Origin: Cupriavidus sp. P-10
GTDB taxonomy: Bacteria > Pseudomonadota > Gammaproteobacteria > Burkholderiales > Burkholderiaceae
NCBI RefSeq assembly: GCF_003402535.2
Contig: NZ_AP025171.1
Span: forward strand, 62,001-126,000
DNA length: 64,000 nt
Direction of reading: 5' to 3'
Shown: in pieces, positions 33,080-42,562 of the stretch
Layout of the letters: each line of letters opens with the position of its first letter
How positions within the stretch are numbered: position 1 is the first letter of the stretch
Program-made: the position numbers and the translations under genes
The notes under the pieces: generated by a model
What the model was told of the DNA's origin: nothing
The model's input: only the letters and a program-made list of their open reading frames with translations
Databases searched by the model: none

Positions 33080-33092
33080 ATTGGTCCGACCA
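33080..33092. promoter_or_regulatory. Second LldR-type site, downstream of lldR
   Basis: ATTGGT-CCG-ACCA repeats the operator pattern 10 bp after the lldR stop. Only the last two bases of the right half-site differ. Confidence 0.5.
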
Positions 33093-33218
33093 GCGCGCGC
33101 TACGGCGCGGGAATCGGCACTGTCTCCAGTGCCAGCGACGGCTGCAGCACTTTGCTCCATGCCTGCGTGACCGCTTTGTCCCGCTGCGTTGTCCTGCGGG
33201 CAAAGGCCAGGGCGCCGG

Positions 33219-34256
33219 TCATATCAGGCCGGCACCGGCCAATTCCCGTTTCAGGTAGGCGTAGAAGATCGGCCCGGCAATCACGCCGGGGATGCCGAAC
33301 AGCGTCTCCATCAACAGCATCACCATCAGCAGCTCCCACGCCGCCGCCTGGATGCGCGCCCCGATGATGCGGGCGTTCAGGAAATACTCCAGCTTGTGGA
33401 TCACCACCAGGAACACCAGCGATGCCACCGCGATCGGCAGCGACACTGACAGCGACGCCACCACGATGGCCGTGTTGGAAATCAGGTTGCCCAGCACCGG
33501 GAGCAAGCCGGCCACGAAGGTAATGACCACCAGCGTCTTCGACAGGGGCAGGTGCACGCCGAACAGCGGCAGCACCAGCAGCAGGTAGAGCGCGGTCAGT
33601 ACGGTATTGATCGTCGAGATCTGGATCTGCGCAAAGATGAACTGCGAGAACGCCTGCTGCAGCGTTCGCGCCCGCGCCACCAGCGCCGCTGCCAACGGCC
33701 GGCGGTTCGGCCGCGCCACCGCGCGGTAAAGCGCCACCATCGCGCCGATCACAAGGCCGATCAGGATATGCACCAGCGTGCGCAACACCTCCGCCCCCAG
33801 CTTCTGCGCCATGGCCGCATGCGCGCGCAGTGCTTCGATCAACGCATTGGCCAGCTCGTCCACGCCGTTGGGCAGCGCATCACTGAGCCACGGCGGCAAC
33901 TGTCCGCGCGACTGGTCGATGATGTCCGCGACATGATTGAGCAGGCCATCCAGCGTATTCCCTTCCCCGCTGACAAAGCGCACCAGCAGCCAGCCGGCCA
34001 GCGACAGCCCAAGCAGGATTAGCGCCGACAGGATCGCCACCGCCAGCGCATCGTGCCGCTGGTTCAGCCGCTTCAGCCGCGGCGCCAGCACATCCACCAG
34101 CGAATACAGCAGGAGCCCGGACAACAACGCTGCCACCAGGTTGACATGGAGCACCGTCCAGAGCGCCAGAGCGGTCAGGACATAGGCGACGGCACCGACG
34201 CTATACCACGCGGCCGGCAGCAGACGCGGGGCGTTGGTCGGGTCGGGGTCTTTCAT
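33219..34256 (-). CDS. AI-2E/PerM-family inner-membrane transporter
   Basis: 345 residues with about seven to eight hydrophobic segments in two blocks: an N-terminal pair around 15-75, a long amphipathic middle (LLNHVADIIDQSRGQLPPWL onward), then the C-terminal helices with TVLTALYLLLVLPLFGVHLP and the ending RIIGARIQAAAWELLMVMLL, GIPGVIAGPIFYAYLKREL. This is the AI-2E transporter (TqsA/PerM) pattern. Members export small molecules or Na+; the substrate here is unknown. Convergent with lldR, divergent from eutB. Confidence 0.85.
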   Translation of the reverse strand: MKDPDPTNAPRLLPAAWYSVGAVAYVLTALALWTVLHVNLVAALLSGLLLYSLVDVLAPRLKRLNQRHDALAVAILSALILLGLSLAGWLLVRFVSGEGNTLDGLLNHVADIIDQSRGQLPPWLSDALPNGVDELANALIEALRAHAAMAQKLGAEVLRTLVHILIGLVIGAMVALYRAVARPNRRPLAAALVARARTLQQAFSQFIFAQIQISTINTVLTALYLLLVLPLFGVHLPLSKTLVVITFVAGLLPVLGNLISNTAIVVASLSVSLPIAVASLVFLVVIHKLEYFLNARIIGARIQAAAWELLMVMLLMETLFGIPGVIAGPIFYAYLKRELAGAGLI

Positions 34257-34485
34257 GTTTACGGTCCCTCCGGCATTGATGGGATTTGGCCAGGCTAGCG
34301 CTCGATTGTCGGGGCGGTGGCGGGGTTAGGCAAGTAGCGGGACGATTGCCCCCGAGCCGGTCGGTGTTGGCGGGCCGGATGGTGGGGACGACCAGTTTGC
34401 TGCAGGCCCGGAATGCCCGGGGCGTGCGGGATGATCGCGTCCGCTATATTAGGGGCATCGGCCCCGATATCGGAACGGCATTCCC

Positions 34486-35868
34486 ATGGCATATATCCAC
34501 ACCATTGGCAGCCAGCGCCATGTCTTCGACGACCTGCGCACGTTGCTGGCCAAGGCCAGCCCGGCCCGCTCCGGCGATGCCCTGGCCGGCATCGCCGCCG
34601 CCAGCGAGCAGGAGCGGATGGCCGCGCGCCTGGCGCTGGCCGACGTGCCCCTGGCCCGGTTCCTCAACGAGGCGCTGGTGCCCTATGAACAGGACGAAGT
34701 CACGCGCCTGATCGTCGACCGGCACGATGCCTCCGCGTTTGCCGCGATCGGTGCCACCACGGTCGGCGACCTGCGCAACTGGCTGCTGCGGCACGAGACC
34801 GACACCGCCACGCTGGCGCGCATCGCACCGGGCATCACCCCGGAGATCGCGGCCGCGGTCAGCAAGCTGATGCGCAACCAGGACCTGGTGGCGGTGGCGC
34901 GCAAATGCCAGGTGGTGACGCGCTTTCGCAGTACTGTCGGCCTGCCGGGGCGGCTGGCGGTGCGGCTGCAGCCCAACCATCCTACCGACGACCCCAAGGG
35001 CATCGCCGCTTCCGTCATCGATGGCCTGCTGTACGGCTGTGGCGACGCCACCATCGGCATCAACCCGGCATCGGACAACCTGGGCGCCATCGTCTCGCTG
35101 TTGCACATGATCGATGCGCTGCGCAGCCGCTTCGATATCCCGACGCAGTCCTGTGTGCTCACCCATGTCACCAACACGCTGCGCGCGATCGGGCAGGGCG
35201 CGCCGGTCGACCTGGTGTTCCAGTCGGTGGCGGGCAGCGAACGCGCCAATACGGCCTTCGGCATCAGCCTGGCGCTGCTGGCCGAAGCGCACGACGCCGC
35301 GCAGGGACTGGCGCGCGGCACCGTCGGCGATAACGTCATGTATTTCGAAACCGGGCAAGGCAGCGCGCTGTCGGCCAATGCGCACCATGGGGTCGACCAG
35401 CAGACCATGGAGGCGCGCGCCTACGCCGTGGCGCGCGCCTTCTCGCCGCTACTGGTCAATACGGTGGTGGGCTTTATCGGGCCGGAATACCTGTACGACG
35501 GCAAGCAGATCATCCGCGCCGGACTGGAGGACCACTTCTGCGGCAAGCTGATGGGCGTGCCGATGGGCTGCGACATCTGCTACACCAACCATGCCGAGGC
35601 CGACCAGGACGACATGGACACGCTGCTGACGCTGTTCGGCGTGGCCGGCATCAATTTCATCATGGGCGTGCCGGGTGCCGACGACATCATGCTGAACTAC
35701 CAGAGCACTTCGTTCCACGACGCGCTGTACCTGCGCGAAGTGCTGGGCCTGCGCCCGGCGCCGGAGTTCGAGCAATGGCTGCAGCGCATGGGCATTGCCG
35801 ATGCCACCGGCCGCCTGCTGGAGCCTTCCGCACGCCAGCCGTTGCTGCAGATGGCGCACAACCTCTAG
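34486..35868 (+). CDS. eutB: Ethanolamine ammonia-lyase large subunit
   Basis: 460 residues, the normal length of EutB. Clear motifs include VPLARFLNEALVPYEQDEVTRLI, FRSTVGLPGRLAVRLQPNHPTDDP, the TIM-barrel ends YGCGDATIGINPASDN and MYFETGQGSALSANAHHG, and GFIGPEYLYDGKQIIRAGLEDHFCGKL with MGCDICYTNHAEADQDD. With EutC it cleaves ethanolamine to acetaldehyde and ammonia using adenosylcobalamin. eutC follows after 64 bp. No permease, reactivase or shell gene lies nearby, and I see no cobalamin riboswitch in the 229 bp upstream. Confidence 0.95.
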   Translation: MAYIHTIGSQRHVFDDLRTLLAKASPARSGDALAGIAAASEQERMAARLALADVPLARFLNEALVPYEQDEVTRLIVDRHDASAFAAIGATTVGDLRNWLLRHETDTATLARIAPGITPEIAAAVSKLMRNQDLVAVARKCQVVTRFRSTVGLPGRLAVRLQPNHPTDDPKGIAASVIDGLLYGCGDATIGINPASDNLGAIVSLLHMIDALRSRFDIPTQSCVLTHVTNTLRAIGQGAPVDLVFQSVAGSERANTAFGISLALLAEAHDAAQGLARGTVGDNVMYFETGQGSALSANAHHGVDQQTMEARAYAVARAFSPLLVNTVVGFIGPEYLYDGKQIIRAGLEDHFCGKLMGVPMGCDICYTNHAEADQDDMDTLLTLFGVAGINFIMGVPGADDIMLNYQSTSFHDALYLREVLGLRPAPEFEQWLQRMGIADATGRLLEPSARQPLLQMAHNL

Positions 35869-35901
35869 GGCCGGCCTGTTGGATGCCGGTGCCAAGCCAT
35901 T

Positions 35902-35935
35902 TTTCCCGCCACGCCGTGTTTCCCGCCACGCCATG
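35902..35935 (+). repeat. 17-bp tandem duplication at the eutC start
   Basis: TTTCCCGCCACGCCGTG (35902-35918) is followed directly by TTTCCCGCCACGCCATG (35919-35935). The second unit ends with the eutC ATG; the first ends with GTG in another frame. Confidence 0.8.
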
Positions 35936-36754
35936 ACCGAGCCCACTTCGCCCGCCGCCAACACCCCCGATTCGCACGATGCCGATCCATGGCAGCGCCT
36001 GCGCCAGTTCACCCGCGCACGCATCGCGCTGGGCCGCACCGGCCACAGCCAGACCACCGATGCCGTGCTGGCGTTCGGGCTGGCCCATGCGCAGGCGCGC
36101 GATGCCGTGCACCTGCCGCTGGACCTCGACGCCATGAGCAAGGTGCTGCTGCAGGCCGGGCTTGACCACGTGCTCGTCCACAGCGCGGCGCCCGACCGCA
36201 CGCATTACCTGCGGCGCCCGGACCTCGGCCGGCGTCTCGATGACGGCAGCAGGCAGCGCCTGGCCGCTGCGCGCCCGCAGCAGGCGCCCGATGTCGTGTT
36301 CGTGATCGCCGACGGACTCTCGGCACTGGCCGCGCAGACGCACGCCGTGGCGGTACTGGAAGCGACGCGCCAGCGGCTGCCGCAGGACTGGCGCATCGGA
36401 CCGGTGGTGGTGGCGGAGCAATCGCGTGTCGCGCTGGGCGACGACATCGGTGCCGCGCTGGGTGCGCGGCAGGTGGTAATGCTGATCGGCGAGCGGCCCG
36501 GGCTGAGTTCGCCCGACAGCCTCGGCATCTACCTGACCTACGCCCCGAAACCCGGCCGCACCGATGCCGAGCGCAACTGCATCTCCAATGTACGGCCCGA
36601 AGGGCTGTCCTACGCGCTGGCCGCGCAACGCCTGGCGTTACTGCTGCGCGGTGCCGTGGCGCTGGGGCGCTCGGGCGTGGACCTGAAAGACGACAGCGAG
36701 CATGCACTGCCCGGCGAGGCGCCGCCGGCGGCACCGCTGCAGAATCGTCCATAG
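35933..36754 (+). CDS. eutC: Ethanolamine ammonia-lyase small subunit
   Basis: 273 residues. Family motifs: LRQFTRARIALGRTGHSQTTDAVLAFGLAHAQARDAVH, the B12-binding region DVVFVIADGLSALAAQTHAV and LIGERPGLSSPDSLGIYLTYAPKPGRTDAERNCISNVRPEG. It binds the cobalamin cofactor and completes the EutBC enzyme. ATG 35933 has no good ribosome site upstream and lies in a 17-bp tandem duplication, so its translation rate may be altered. A long in-frame extension upstream to 35795 overlaps eutB and is not part of the family. Confidence 0.94.
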   Translation: MTEPTSPAANTPDSHDADPWQRLRQFTRARIALGRTGHSQTTDAVLAFGLAHAQARDAVHLPLDLDAMSKVLLQAGLDHVLVHSAAPDRTHYLRRPDLGRRLDDGSRQRLAAARPQQAPDVVFVIADGLSALAAQTHAVAVLEATRQRLPQDWRIGPVVVAEQSRVALGDDIGAALGARQVVMLIGERPGLSSPDSLGIYLTYAPKPGRTDAERNCISNVRPEGLSYALAAQRLALLLRGAVALGRSGVDLKDDSEHALPGEAPPAAPLQNRP

Positions 36755-36756
36755 AG

Positions 36757-36791
36757 AAAAACGGCCACCGGGGAAGGATCCGCGGTGGCCG
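36757..36791 (-). terminator. Terminator of the YbaK-type gene
   Basis: In the minus-strand direction a perfect 9-bp stem (36791-36783 with 36770-36762) and 12-nt loop precede five T. It also separates the convergent eutC. Confidence 0.85.
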
Positions 36792-36809
36792 CAGCGCAAC
36801 ATAGCCGCG

Positions 36810-37283
36810 CTACATCATGCGGCGCGAAAATTTGCCGGGCGTGGCATCCGACATCAGGTCCATGAACTGGTCCCGTGTCATGTGAACCAGTTCCTGGTGG
36901 TCGCCGCCTTCGAAATACACCTCGGGCTGCTGCATCAGGCTGTCGTCCACATAGGTCTGCATGCCATAGGCCATGGCGACCGGCGGAATCGCGCCGAGAT
37001 CGCAATCCTTGAAGATCTCGCGGATTTCATCCTCATGCGCGAGCACCAGGTTGCGGCCGGTCTGTTCGCAGATGGCTGACATCTGCAGGTGATGGCTCGA
37101 AGGGATCACGGCAGCGACATAGCCGCGCTCGTCCTCGAGCAACAGGGTCTTGGCCAGACGGTCTCCGGGAACGTGCGCCGCCTCGGCAGTGGCCATGCTG
37201 CTGAGGGTGTAGGGGTGGCGGATAATGTCGTACTGGGTATTCTTGCTGCTCAGGCAGTTTGCGAGCGTGCTAGACAGGGCCAT
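36810..37283 (-). CDS. YbaK/ProX-type aminoacyl-tRNA deacylase
   Basis: 157 residues of the YbaK/aa-tRNA-deacylase fold: KTLLLEDERGYVAAVIPSSHHLQMSAI and DCDLGAIPPVAMAYGMQTYVDDSLMQQPEVYFEGGDHQELVHMT, with the conserved GAIPP and EGGDHQELV motifs. Such proteins hydrolyse mischarged tRNAs in trans. In this subgroup the domain stands alone, as here. Which amino acid it removes cannot be told. Monocistronic with its own terminator. Confidence 0.85.
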   Translation of the reverse strand: MALSSTLANCLSSKNTQYDIIRHPYTLSSMATAEAAHVPGDRLAKTLLLEDERGYVAAVIPSSHHLQMSAICEQTGRNLVLAHEDEIREIFKDCDLGAIPPVAMAYGMQTYVDDSLMQQPEVYFEGGDHQELVHMTRDQFMDLMSDATPGKFSRRMM

Positions 37284-37403
37284 GGTTGCTCCTCAGGACA
37301 GGGATACACCTACAGTTATCCTTGTGCTCCTAATATAGTGCCTGGCGCCGTGCCCAACGGCTCCGGGTGCCCGATGGGCGGGACCCGGGTCCGCCATGCG
37401 CCG

Positions 37404-38324
37404 CTAGGCGTGCAGCCGCGGCCACACCGCCTGCAGTTCGGTTTTCAGGAAGTTCAGCAGATAGCGCGTGGCCAGCGTCTGGTAGCGGTTTGGCATGGTC
37501 AGCATGTACAGCCGGCTGCCGAACACGCTGATGCGGTAATCCGGCAGCAACTGCACCAGCCCGCCGTTCGCCAGCTCTTCGCCGATCGCGTAGATCGGCG
37601 TGATGCCGACGCCCAGGCCGGCCACCACCGCTTCCTTCAGGAATCCGAAATTGTCGGAACTGAGCGTCGGTTCCAGCACTACCTGATCGCGGGCTTCCGC
37701 GTCGCTGCCGGGCCGCGTTCCCGCGACCTTCAGCTTTTGCCCGACCGGCGAGGCGCACACGATCCCATGCGCCTGCAGGTCGGCGAGCGACTGGGGTGCG
37801 GGATGGTTGGCCAGGTAAGCGGGCGACGCGCAGATGACCCAGTCCACCGCGCCGATCTCGGTGGCGATGACCGAATCGGGCGGCGTGGAGATGATGCGCA
37901 ACGCCACGTCCACATCCTCGGACACCAGGTTGTGCACGCGGTTGTCGAAGACTACGTCGAGGGTGATATCGGGATAGCGCTGCTTGAACTGGACCAGCAG
38001 CGGCGACAGCAGCGTATGGCCCAGGCCCGTGGGCACCGACAGCCGCACATGGCCCTGCAGGCTCTTGCCCATGTTGCTGATCAGCGCATTGGCGGCCGCC
38101 ACCTCGCCAAGGATATTGCGGCCGTGCTCGTAGAGGCCCGCGCCCACGGGCGTGGGCTCGACATGGCGGGTGGTCCGGCGCAGCAGCTGCACGCCCAGCT
38201 CTTCTTCGAGCGCCTTCAGCCGGTAGCTGACATTGGCGCGCGTCATCTTGAGCTTGCGCGCGGCCGCGCTCAGGTTGCCGGCGTCGACGATGTCGACGAA
38301 CAGGCGCAGGGCGTTGAGGTCCAT
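37404..38324 (-). CDS. LysR-family transcriptional regulator
   Basis: 306 residues. HTH at about 1-60 (ALRLFVDIVDAGNLSAAARK, MTRANVSYRLKALEEELG) with an Arg/Asn-rich recognition helix of the DsdC/AaeR-like group; substrate domain about 88-295. Same strand as the upstream MFS permease, which ends in a strong terminator, so its own promoter must lie within about 100 bp. Possible regulator of the permease, by neighbourhood only. Confidence 0.84.
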   Translation of the reverse strand: MDLNALRLFVDIVDAGNLSAAARKLKMTRANVSYRLKALEEELGVQLLRRTTRHVEPTPVGAGLYEHGRNILGEVAAANALISNMGKSLQGHVRLSVPTGLGHTLLSPLLVQFKQRYPDITLDVVFDNRVHNLVSEDVDVALRIISTPPDSVIATEIGAVDWVICASPAYLANHPAPQSLADLQAHGIVCASPVGQKLKVAGTRPGSDAEARDQVVLEPTLSSDNFGFLKEAVVAGLGVGITPIYAIGEELANGGLVQLLPDYRISVFGSRLYMLTMPNRYQTLATRYLLNFLKTELQAVWPRLHA

Positions 38325-38331
38325 GGCTCGA

Positions 38332-38376
38332 AAGAATGAAAATGGGCCGGCAGCGCCGTGTGGCAGCTGCCGGCCC
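38332..38376 (-). terminator. Terminator of the MFS permease gene
   Basis: Minus-strand hairpin with a perfect 11-bp stem (GGGCCGGCAGC / GCTGCCGGCCC, 38376-38366 and 38354-38344), then a T-rich tract (38343-38332). Separates the permease from the downstream LysR gene. Confidence 0.88.
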
Positions 38377-38430
38377 CGTATATTGCCATGCCGGCGCGCG
38401 CGGTTGCCGTGCGCGCCGCCTTGGCCGGGC

Positions 38431-39744
38431 TCAGTGCTCGTGGTGCAGGTACTTTGCCTGGCGCGGCAGGCGCAGGCTCACCAGGAAGGCGATCGCCATC
38501 ATCGCCGTCACGTACCAGTAGAACGAGGTCTCGTGGCCGAGGGTCTTCATGCCGAGCGCCACGTATTCAGCCGAGCCGCCGAAGATCGCATTGGCAATGG
38601 CGTAGGCCAGGCCCACGCCGAGCGCGCGCACTTCGGCCGGGAACATCTCGGCCTTCACGATGCCGCTGATCGAGGTATAGAAGCTGACGATGGCCAGTGC
38701 CACGGCGATCAGCACGAAGGCCAGTTCGGGGCTGCTCACCGAGCCGAGTGCGGTCAGGATCGGCACCGTGAACAACGTGCCGAGCGCACCGAACATCAGC
38801 ATGTTGCTGCGCCGGCCGATGCGGTCGGACAAGGCGCCGAACACCGGCTGCATGCACATGTACAGGAACAGGCATCCGGTCATCACGTAGCTGGCGGTCT
38901 TGATCGACATGCCGGCGGTATTGACCAGGTACTTCTGCATGTACGTGGTGAATGTGTAGAAGATCAGCGAACCGCCGGCGGTATAGCCCAGCACCGTGAA
39001 GAACGCCGCCTTGTGGTTGCGGAACAGCTCGGCGACGCTGCCGGCCTCCTTGCTGCCGCGGCTGGCCGCCGAGGAGGTCTCGTGCAGCGTGCGGCGCAGG
39101 AACAGCGCGACGACTGCGGTGATCGAGCCGATCACGAACGGGATGCGCCAGCCCCAGGCCTTCAGCTCTGCCTCGTCCAGCAGCTGCTGCAGGATCACCA
39201 CCACCAGCACCGCCAGCAACTGGCCGCCGATCAGCGTCACGTACTGGAACGACGAGAAGAAGCCGCGCCGCCCGCGCAGCGCGACCTCGCTCATGTAGGT
39301 GGCGGTGGTGCCATACTCGCCGCCCACCGACAGGCCCTGGATCAGGCGCGCGAGCAGCAGCAGCGCGGGAGCCCAGTTGCCGATGCTGTCATAGGTTGGC
39401 AGGCCGGCGATCAGCAGCGAGCCGGCGCACATCATGACCACCGAGATCAGCATCGAATTCTTGCGACCGTGGCGGTCGGCGATGGTGCCGAACAGCCAGC
39501 CACCGATGGGCCGCATCAGGAAGCCGGCGGCAAACACGCCGGCGGTGTTCAGCAGCTGTGCGGTGGGATCGGACTTGGGAAAGAACGACGGCGCGAAATA
39601 GATCGCGCAGAACGCATAGATGTAGAAGTCGAACCATTCGACCAGGTTGCCCGATGATGCGGCGACGATCGCATAGATGCGCTTGCGCACTTCATCGCGG
39701 CTCGGGCCGCCGGTCTGGGCGGAGGTTGCAGAGAGATCGGTCAT
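38431..39744 (-). CDS. MHS-family MFS transporter (KgtP-like)
   Basis: 437 residues, twelve predicted transmembrane helices. The MHS signatures are [20 protein letters not shown] near 33-52, [21 protein letters not shown] near 80-100, [23 protein letters not shown] near 132-154 and [17 protein letters not shown] in the second half. Overall most like alpha-ketoglutarate/dicarboxylate permease KgtP. Proton-coupled uptake of a di- or tricarboxylate is likely. Precedes a LysR gene on the same strand. Confidence 0.88.
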   Translation of the reverse strand: MTDLSATSAQTGGPSRDEVRKRIYAIVAASSGNLVEWFDFYIYAFCAIYFAPSFFPKSDPTAQLLNTAGVFAAGFLMRPIGGWLFGTIADRHGRKNSMLISVVMMCAGSLLIAGLPTYDSIGNWAPALLLLARLIQGLSVGGEYGTTATYMSEVALRGRRGFFSSFQYVTLIGGQLLAVLVVVILQQLLDEAELKAWGWRIPFVIGSITAVVALFLRRTLHETSSAASRGSKEAGSVAELFRNHKAAFFTVLGYTAGGSLIFYTFTTYMQKYLVNTAGMSIKTASYVMTGCLFLYMCMQPVFGALSDRIGRRSNMLMFGALGTLFTVPILTALGSVSSPELAFVLIAVALAIVSFYTSISGIVKAEMFPAEVRALGVGLAYAIANAIFGGSAEYVALGMKTLGHETSFYWYVTAMMAIAFLVSLRLPRQAKYLHHEH

Positions 39745-40190
39745 GTTGTTGTGTTGCAGTCAGGGCGGAGCGGAACAACCGCGGGTCAGTCCCAATTGCA
39801 ATGCGGCGGCGCAAGGGCCAAAAGCAGGACCATGCCGGCGAGGGCCGGCGCGGATGGCGGACCTTGGCATGGGGAACACGGGGAAGGCCGGGCGTGAAAA
39901 GCCCGTCGGTCTGGGGCGTGAACTGCGCGCGCTGCGGCGCATTTGCCAGTCAAGCGTAACGCGCTGGCCAGGTCCTGCCCACCCCTGGCCTGTGCGGCGG
40001 TGCATCATGCGACGGGGCCAGACACGGTGCCATCAGGGTTTGCGGGCGATTGTCCAGCCAGCGGGACAGTGTATCCCGCGCTTCGGCCGCCCGTGACGGC
40101 TTTCCGGGCGCCGCCTCCCTTGCACAGAACGCGGCTCTGGGCAATGATGCGAGGCATATCTTCCACTGGCCTGACGCGCCCCCGTTTGCC
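39745..40190. other. 446-bp intergenic region without recognisable gene
   Basis: Lies between the starts of the divergent MFS permease and a small exported protein. Holds both promoter regions. Short open frames on both strands have no signal peptide, domain or ribosome site that I can recognise, and I see no strong hairpin. Confidence 0.5.
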
Positions 40191-40532
40191 ATGCACCGCT
40201 TGATGCGCCGCTGGTTGTGCCCGCTTTTGCTCGTTGCCGGCGCCAGCGCCAGCGCGTCCGCCCAGGACCTGGTCGAATGCAAGCGGATCGAGCATGACCA
40301 GCTGGTTGCCGCCACGCAGGAGACGCTGCTGTTCCTGCGCTGCCGCGCGCGCCAGGTCGCCTACGAAGCGCCGCGCCTCAAAGGCGTATCGCAGCGTTTC
40401 AAGGACGACCTGGTGTTCGCGTGCCTGGACCAGGCCGACGCCGTGGAGCACCAGTTGCGCGTACGCCATGGCTATTCGCGCGACTCGCTCGCGCGCCAGC
40501 GCTGCGACTTGTCGGCCAGCGCGCCGGGCTAA
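40191..40532 (+). CDS. Small exported protein of unknown function
   Basis: 113 residues. A signal peptide (about 1-24, MHRLMRRWLCPLLLVAGASASASA) is followed by a compact acidic/basic domain with four Cys in the mature part (VECKRI, LRCRAR, FACLDQ, RQRCDL), enough for two disulfides in the periplasm. I do not recognise a family. ATG 40191 starts the signal peptide; the frame is open further upstream to 40050 without a plausible start context. Convergent with the SDR gene that ends 21 bp away. Confidence 0.65.
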   Translation: MHRLMRRWLCPLLLVAGASASASAQDLVECKRIEHDQLVAATQETLLFLRCRARQVAYEAPRLKGVSQRFKDDLVFACLDQADAVEHQLRVRHGYSRDSLARQRCDLSASAPG

Positions 40533-40553
40533 ACATCCAGCCGGCGCACCGTT

Positions 40554-41318
40554 TCAGGCGAAGCCGCCGTTGACGCGCAGCACCTGCGCGTTGACCCAGC
40601 CGCCCTCCGGACCGGCCAGGAACGACACCGCGCCGGCAATGTCCTCGGGCGTGCCCAACCGCTCCAGCGGCGCCGCCTTCGACAATTGCTCGATCTGCAC
40701 CTCGGTCTTGCCTTCCAGGAACAGTTCCGTGGCGACCGGCCCAGGCGCCACCGCGTTCACGCTAATGCCGCGCCCGCGCAGCTCGTTGGCCAGCACGCGC
40801 ACCAGGCCTTCTACGCCGGCCTTGGCCGCGATGTAAGGCCCGTAGCCGGGCAACGCACGCGCGATCACGCTGGTGGACAGCGCGACGATGCGGCCGCCCT
40901 GGCCCAGGCGCGCGCCCGCTTCGCCCAGCACCAGGAAGGCGCCGCGCAGGTTGGTGGCAATGGTCTGGTCGAAGGCGTCGAGGCTGCCGGGGGCCACCGG
41001 CGCCATCGGCATGATGCCGGCGCTGTGGACGACCACGTCGAGGCGGCCGAACGCCTGCTGCGTCGTGTCGAACAGGCGCGCCACGTCCTGCGGCTGCGCC
41101 ACGTCGCCCTGGATCGCGACGGCATTGACGCCGGCTTCGCGTGCCGCGGCCACGGTTTCATCGGCGCGCGCCGTGCTGCCGGCGTAGCCGATGGCCACGT
41201 CGAAGCCATCGGCCGCCAGGCGCAGTGCGATGGCGCGCCCGATGCCGCGCGAAGCGCCGGTCACAAGGGCGGCACGGCGCGGGGTGGCACTGGTTTGTTG
41301 GTCTTGATCGCGTTGCAT
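40554..41318 (-). CDS. SDR-family oxidoreductase
   Basis: 254 residues: cofactor motif TGASRGIG near 20-27, an NSAG-type variant (HSAGIMPMAP in place of NNAG), the catalytic Ser in ALSTSV, and Tyr/Lys in YGPYIAAKAGVEGL. C-terminal GTPEDIAGAVSFLAGPEGGWVNAQ completes the fold. An Arg following TGAS suggests NADPH preference (family rule). Substrate unknown; 3-oxoacyl reductase-like. GGAGCCC ribosome site before ATG 41318. Confidence 0.86.
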   Translation of the reverse strand: MQRDQDQQTSATPRRAALVTGASRGIGRAIALRLAADGFDVAIGYAGSTARADETVAAAREAGVNAVAIQGDVAQPQDVARLFDTTQQAFGRLDVVVHSAGIMPMAPVAPGSLDAFDQTIATNLRGAFLVLGEAGARLGQGGRIVALSTSVIARALPGYGPYIAAKAGVEGLVRVLANELRGRGISVNAVAPGPVATELFLEGKTEVQIEQLSKAAPLERLGTPEDIAGAVSFLAGPEGGWVNAQVLRVNGGFA

Positions 41319-41431
41319 GATGGGCTCCGTGTTGAGATGCCTTCATCATGGATGTTGGCGACGATTGGATAAATACGCCTAAAGCAAAAGGATCAGGCAA
41401 CAGCGATCAACAATCGCCCGGTTGATGCGTC

Positions 41432-42356
41432 TTACACCTCCCGCGTCATCCCTTCCAGGTCGATCCATTGCCGGAATTGCTCCTCGGTCACATGTCCGGA
41501 CGCGATGGCCGCTTCCCGCAGCGACAGGTTGCGCTGCACCGCCAGCTTGGCTATTTCGGCGGCCTTGTCGTAGCCGATGTGCGGGTTGAGCGCCGTGACC
41601 GGCATCAGCGAGCGATCCAGCAGCTCGGCTATGCGTTCGCGGTCGGCTTCGACGCCCTCGACCATATGCTCGGCAAAGCTCGACGCCGCCCCGGCCAGCA
41701 GGCTCACCGACTGCAGCAGGCTGTAGATGATCACCGGCTTGTACGCATTCAGCTCCAGCGTGCCCAGGCCGTTGGCCAGCGTCACCGTGGTGTGGTTGCC
41801 GATCACGCGGCAGCACACCATGGCCAGCGCCTCCGCCTGGGTCGGATTGACCTTGCCCGGCATGATCGACGAGCCCGGCTCGTTGGCCGGCAGGATCAGC
41901 TCGGCGAAGCCGGCGCGCGGCCCGGAGCCCAGCAGCATGAAATCGCGCGCGATCTTCAGGAATGACGAGGCGGTGGTGTTGAGCGCGCCCGACAGGTCGG
42001 CCAGCGCGTCATGCGAGGCCTGCAGCGCGTAGCGGTTGGGCGCGGGCTCGAACGGCAGGCCGGTGTAGTCGGCCAGCGCGCGCGCGAAGGCCCGCGGCGA
42101 AGCCGTGCGGCGCGTTCAGCCCGGTGCCGACCGCGGTGCCGCCCTGCGCCACCGGCATCGCTCGCAGCATGGCCTGTTGCAGCCGCGATTGCGCATCGGC
42201 GACCTGCGTCATGTAGCCCGAAAACTCCTGGCCCAGCGTCAGCGGCACCGCGTCCTGCAGGTGCGTGCGGCCCACCTTGACGATATCGGCGAAAGCCTCC
42301 ACCTTGCGCGCGAAGGTCTGCTGCAGCTGCTCCAGTGCCGGCAGCAGCTGTTCCAA
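41432..42356 (-). pseudogene. fumC: Class II fumarase, N-terminally truncated and frameshifted
   Basis: The C-terminal two thirds of FumC are recognisable: EQLLPALEQLQQTFARKVE, VGRTHLQDAVPLTLGQEFSGYM and GGTAVGTGLNAP in one frame (to about 42096), then, after a one-base shift in a GCGGG context, ADYTGLPFEPAPNRYALQASH continuing into the second frame with the GSSIMPGKVNPTQAEAL signature and the normal C-terminus. Upstream of 42356 similarity stops abruptly, so roughly the first 150 residues are missing, including one active-site segment. The frameshift could be a sequencing error, but the missing N-terminus cannot. A functional fumarase must be encoded elsewhere. The 206 bp beyond the break (42357-42562) hold nothing I recognise. 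Confidence 0.85.
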
Positions 42357-42562
42357 GGGACGCCGCTGCGGGCGTCCGCTATTGCCAAATGGAAGGAACG
42401 TGGCGGAATGCGGGCACCGGCATGTCAGGCTGCCTGACGCCGTGCGGTCCGCCAGATTACGCCGCAGGTGTGCAGCGCGCGGTCAAGTCCATGCTGTCCG
42501 CCGGGTCAACCGCGAGGGCGACCGACACGGCAGGCCGGAGGCCGGAACGAGGCTGCGCCGGG

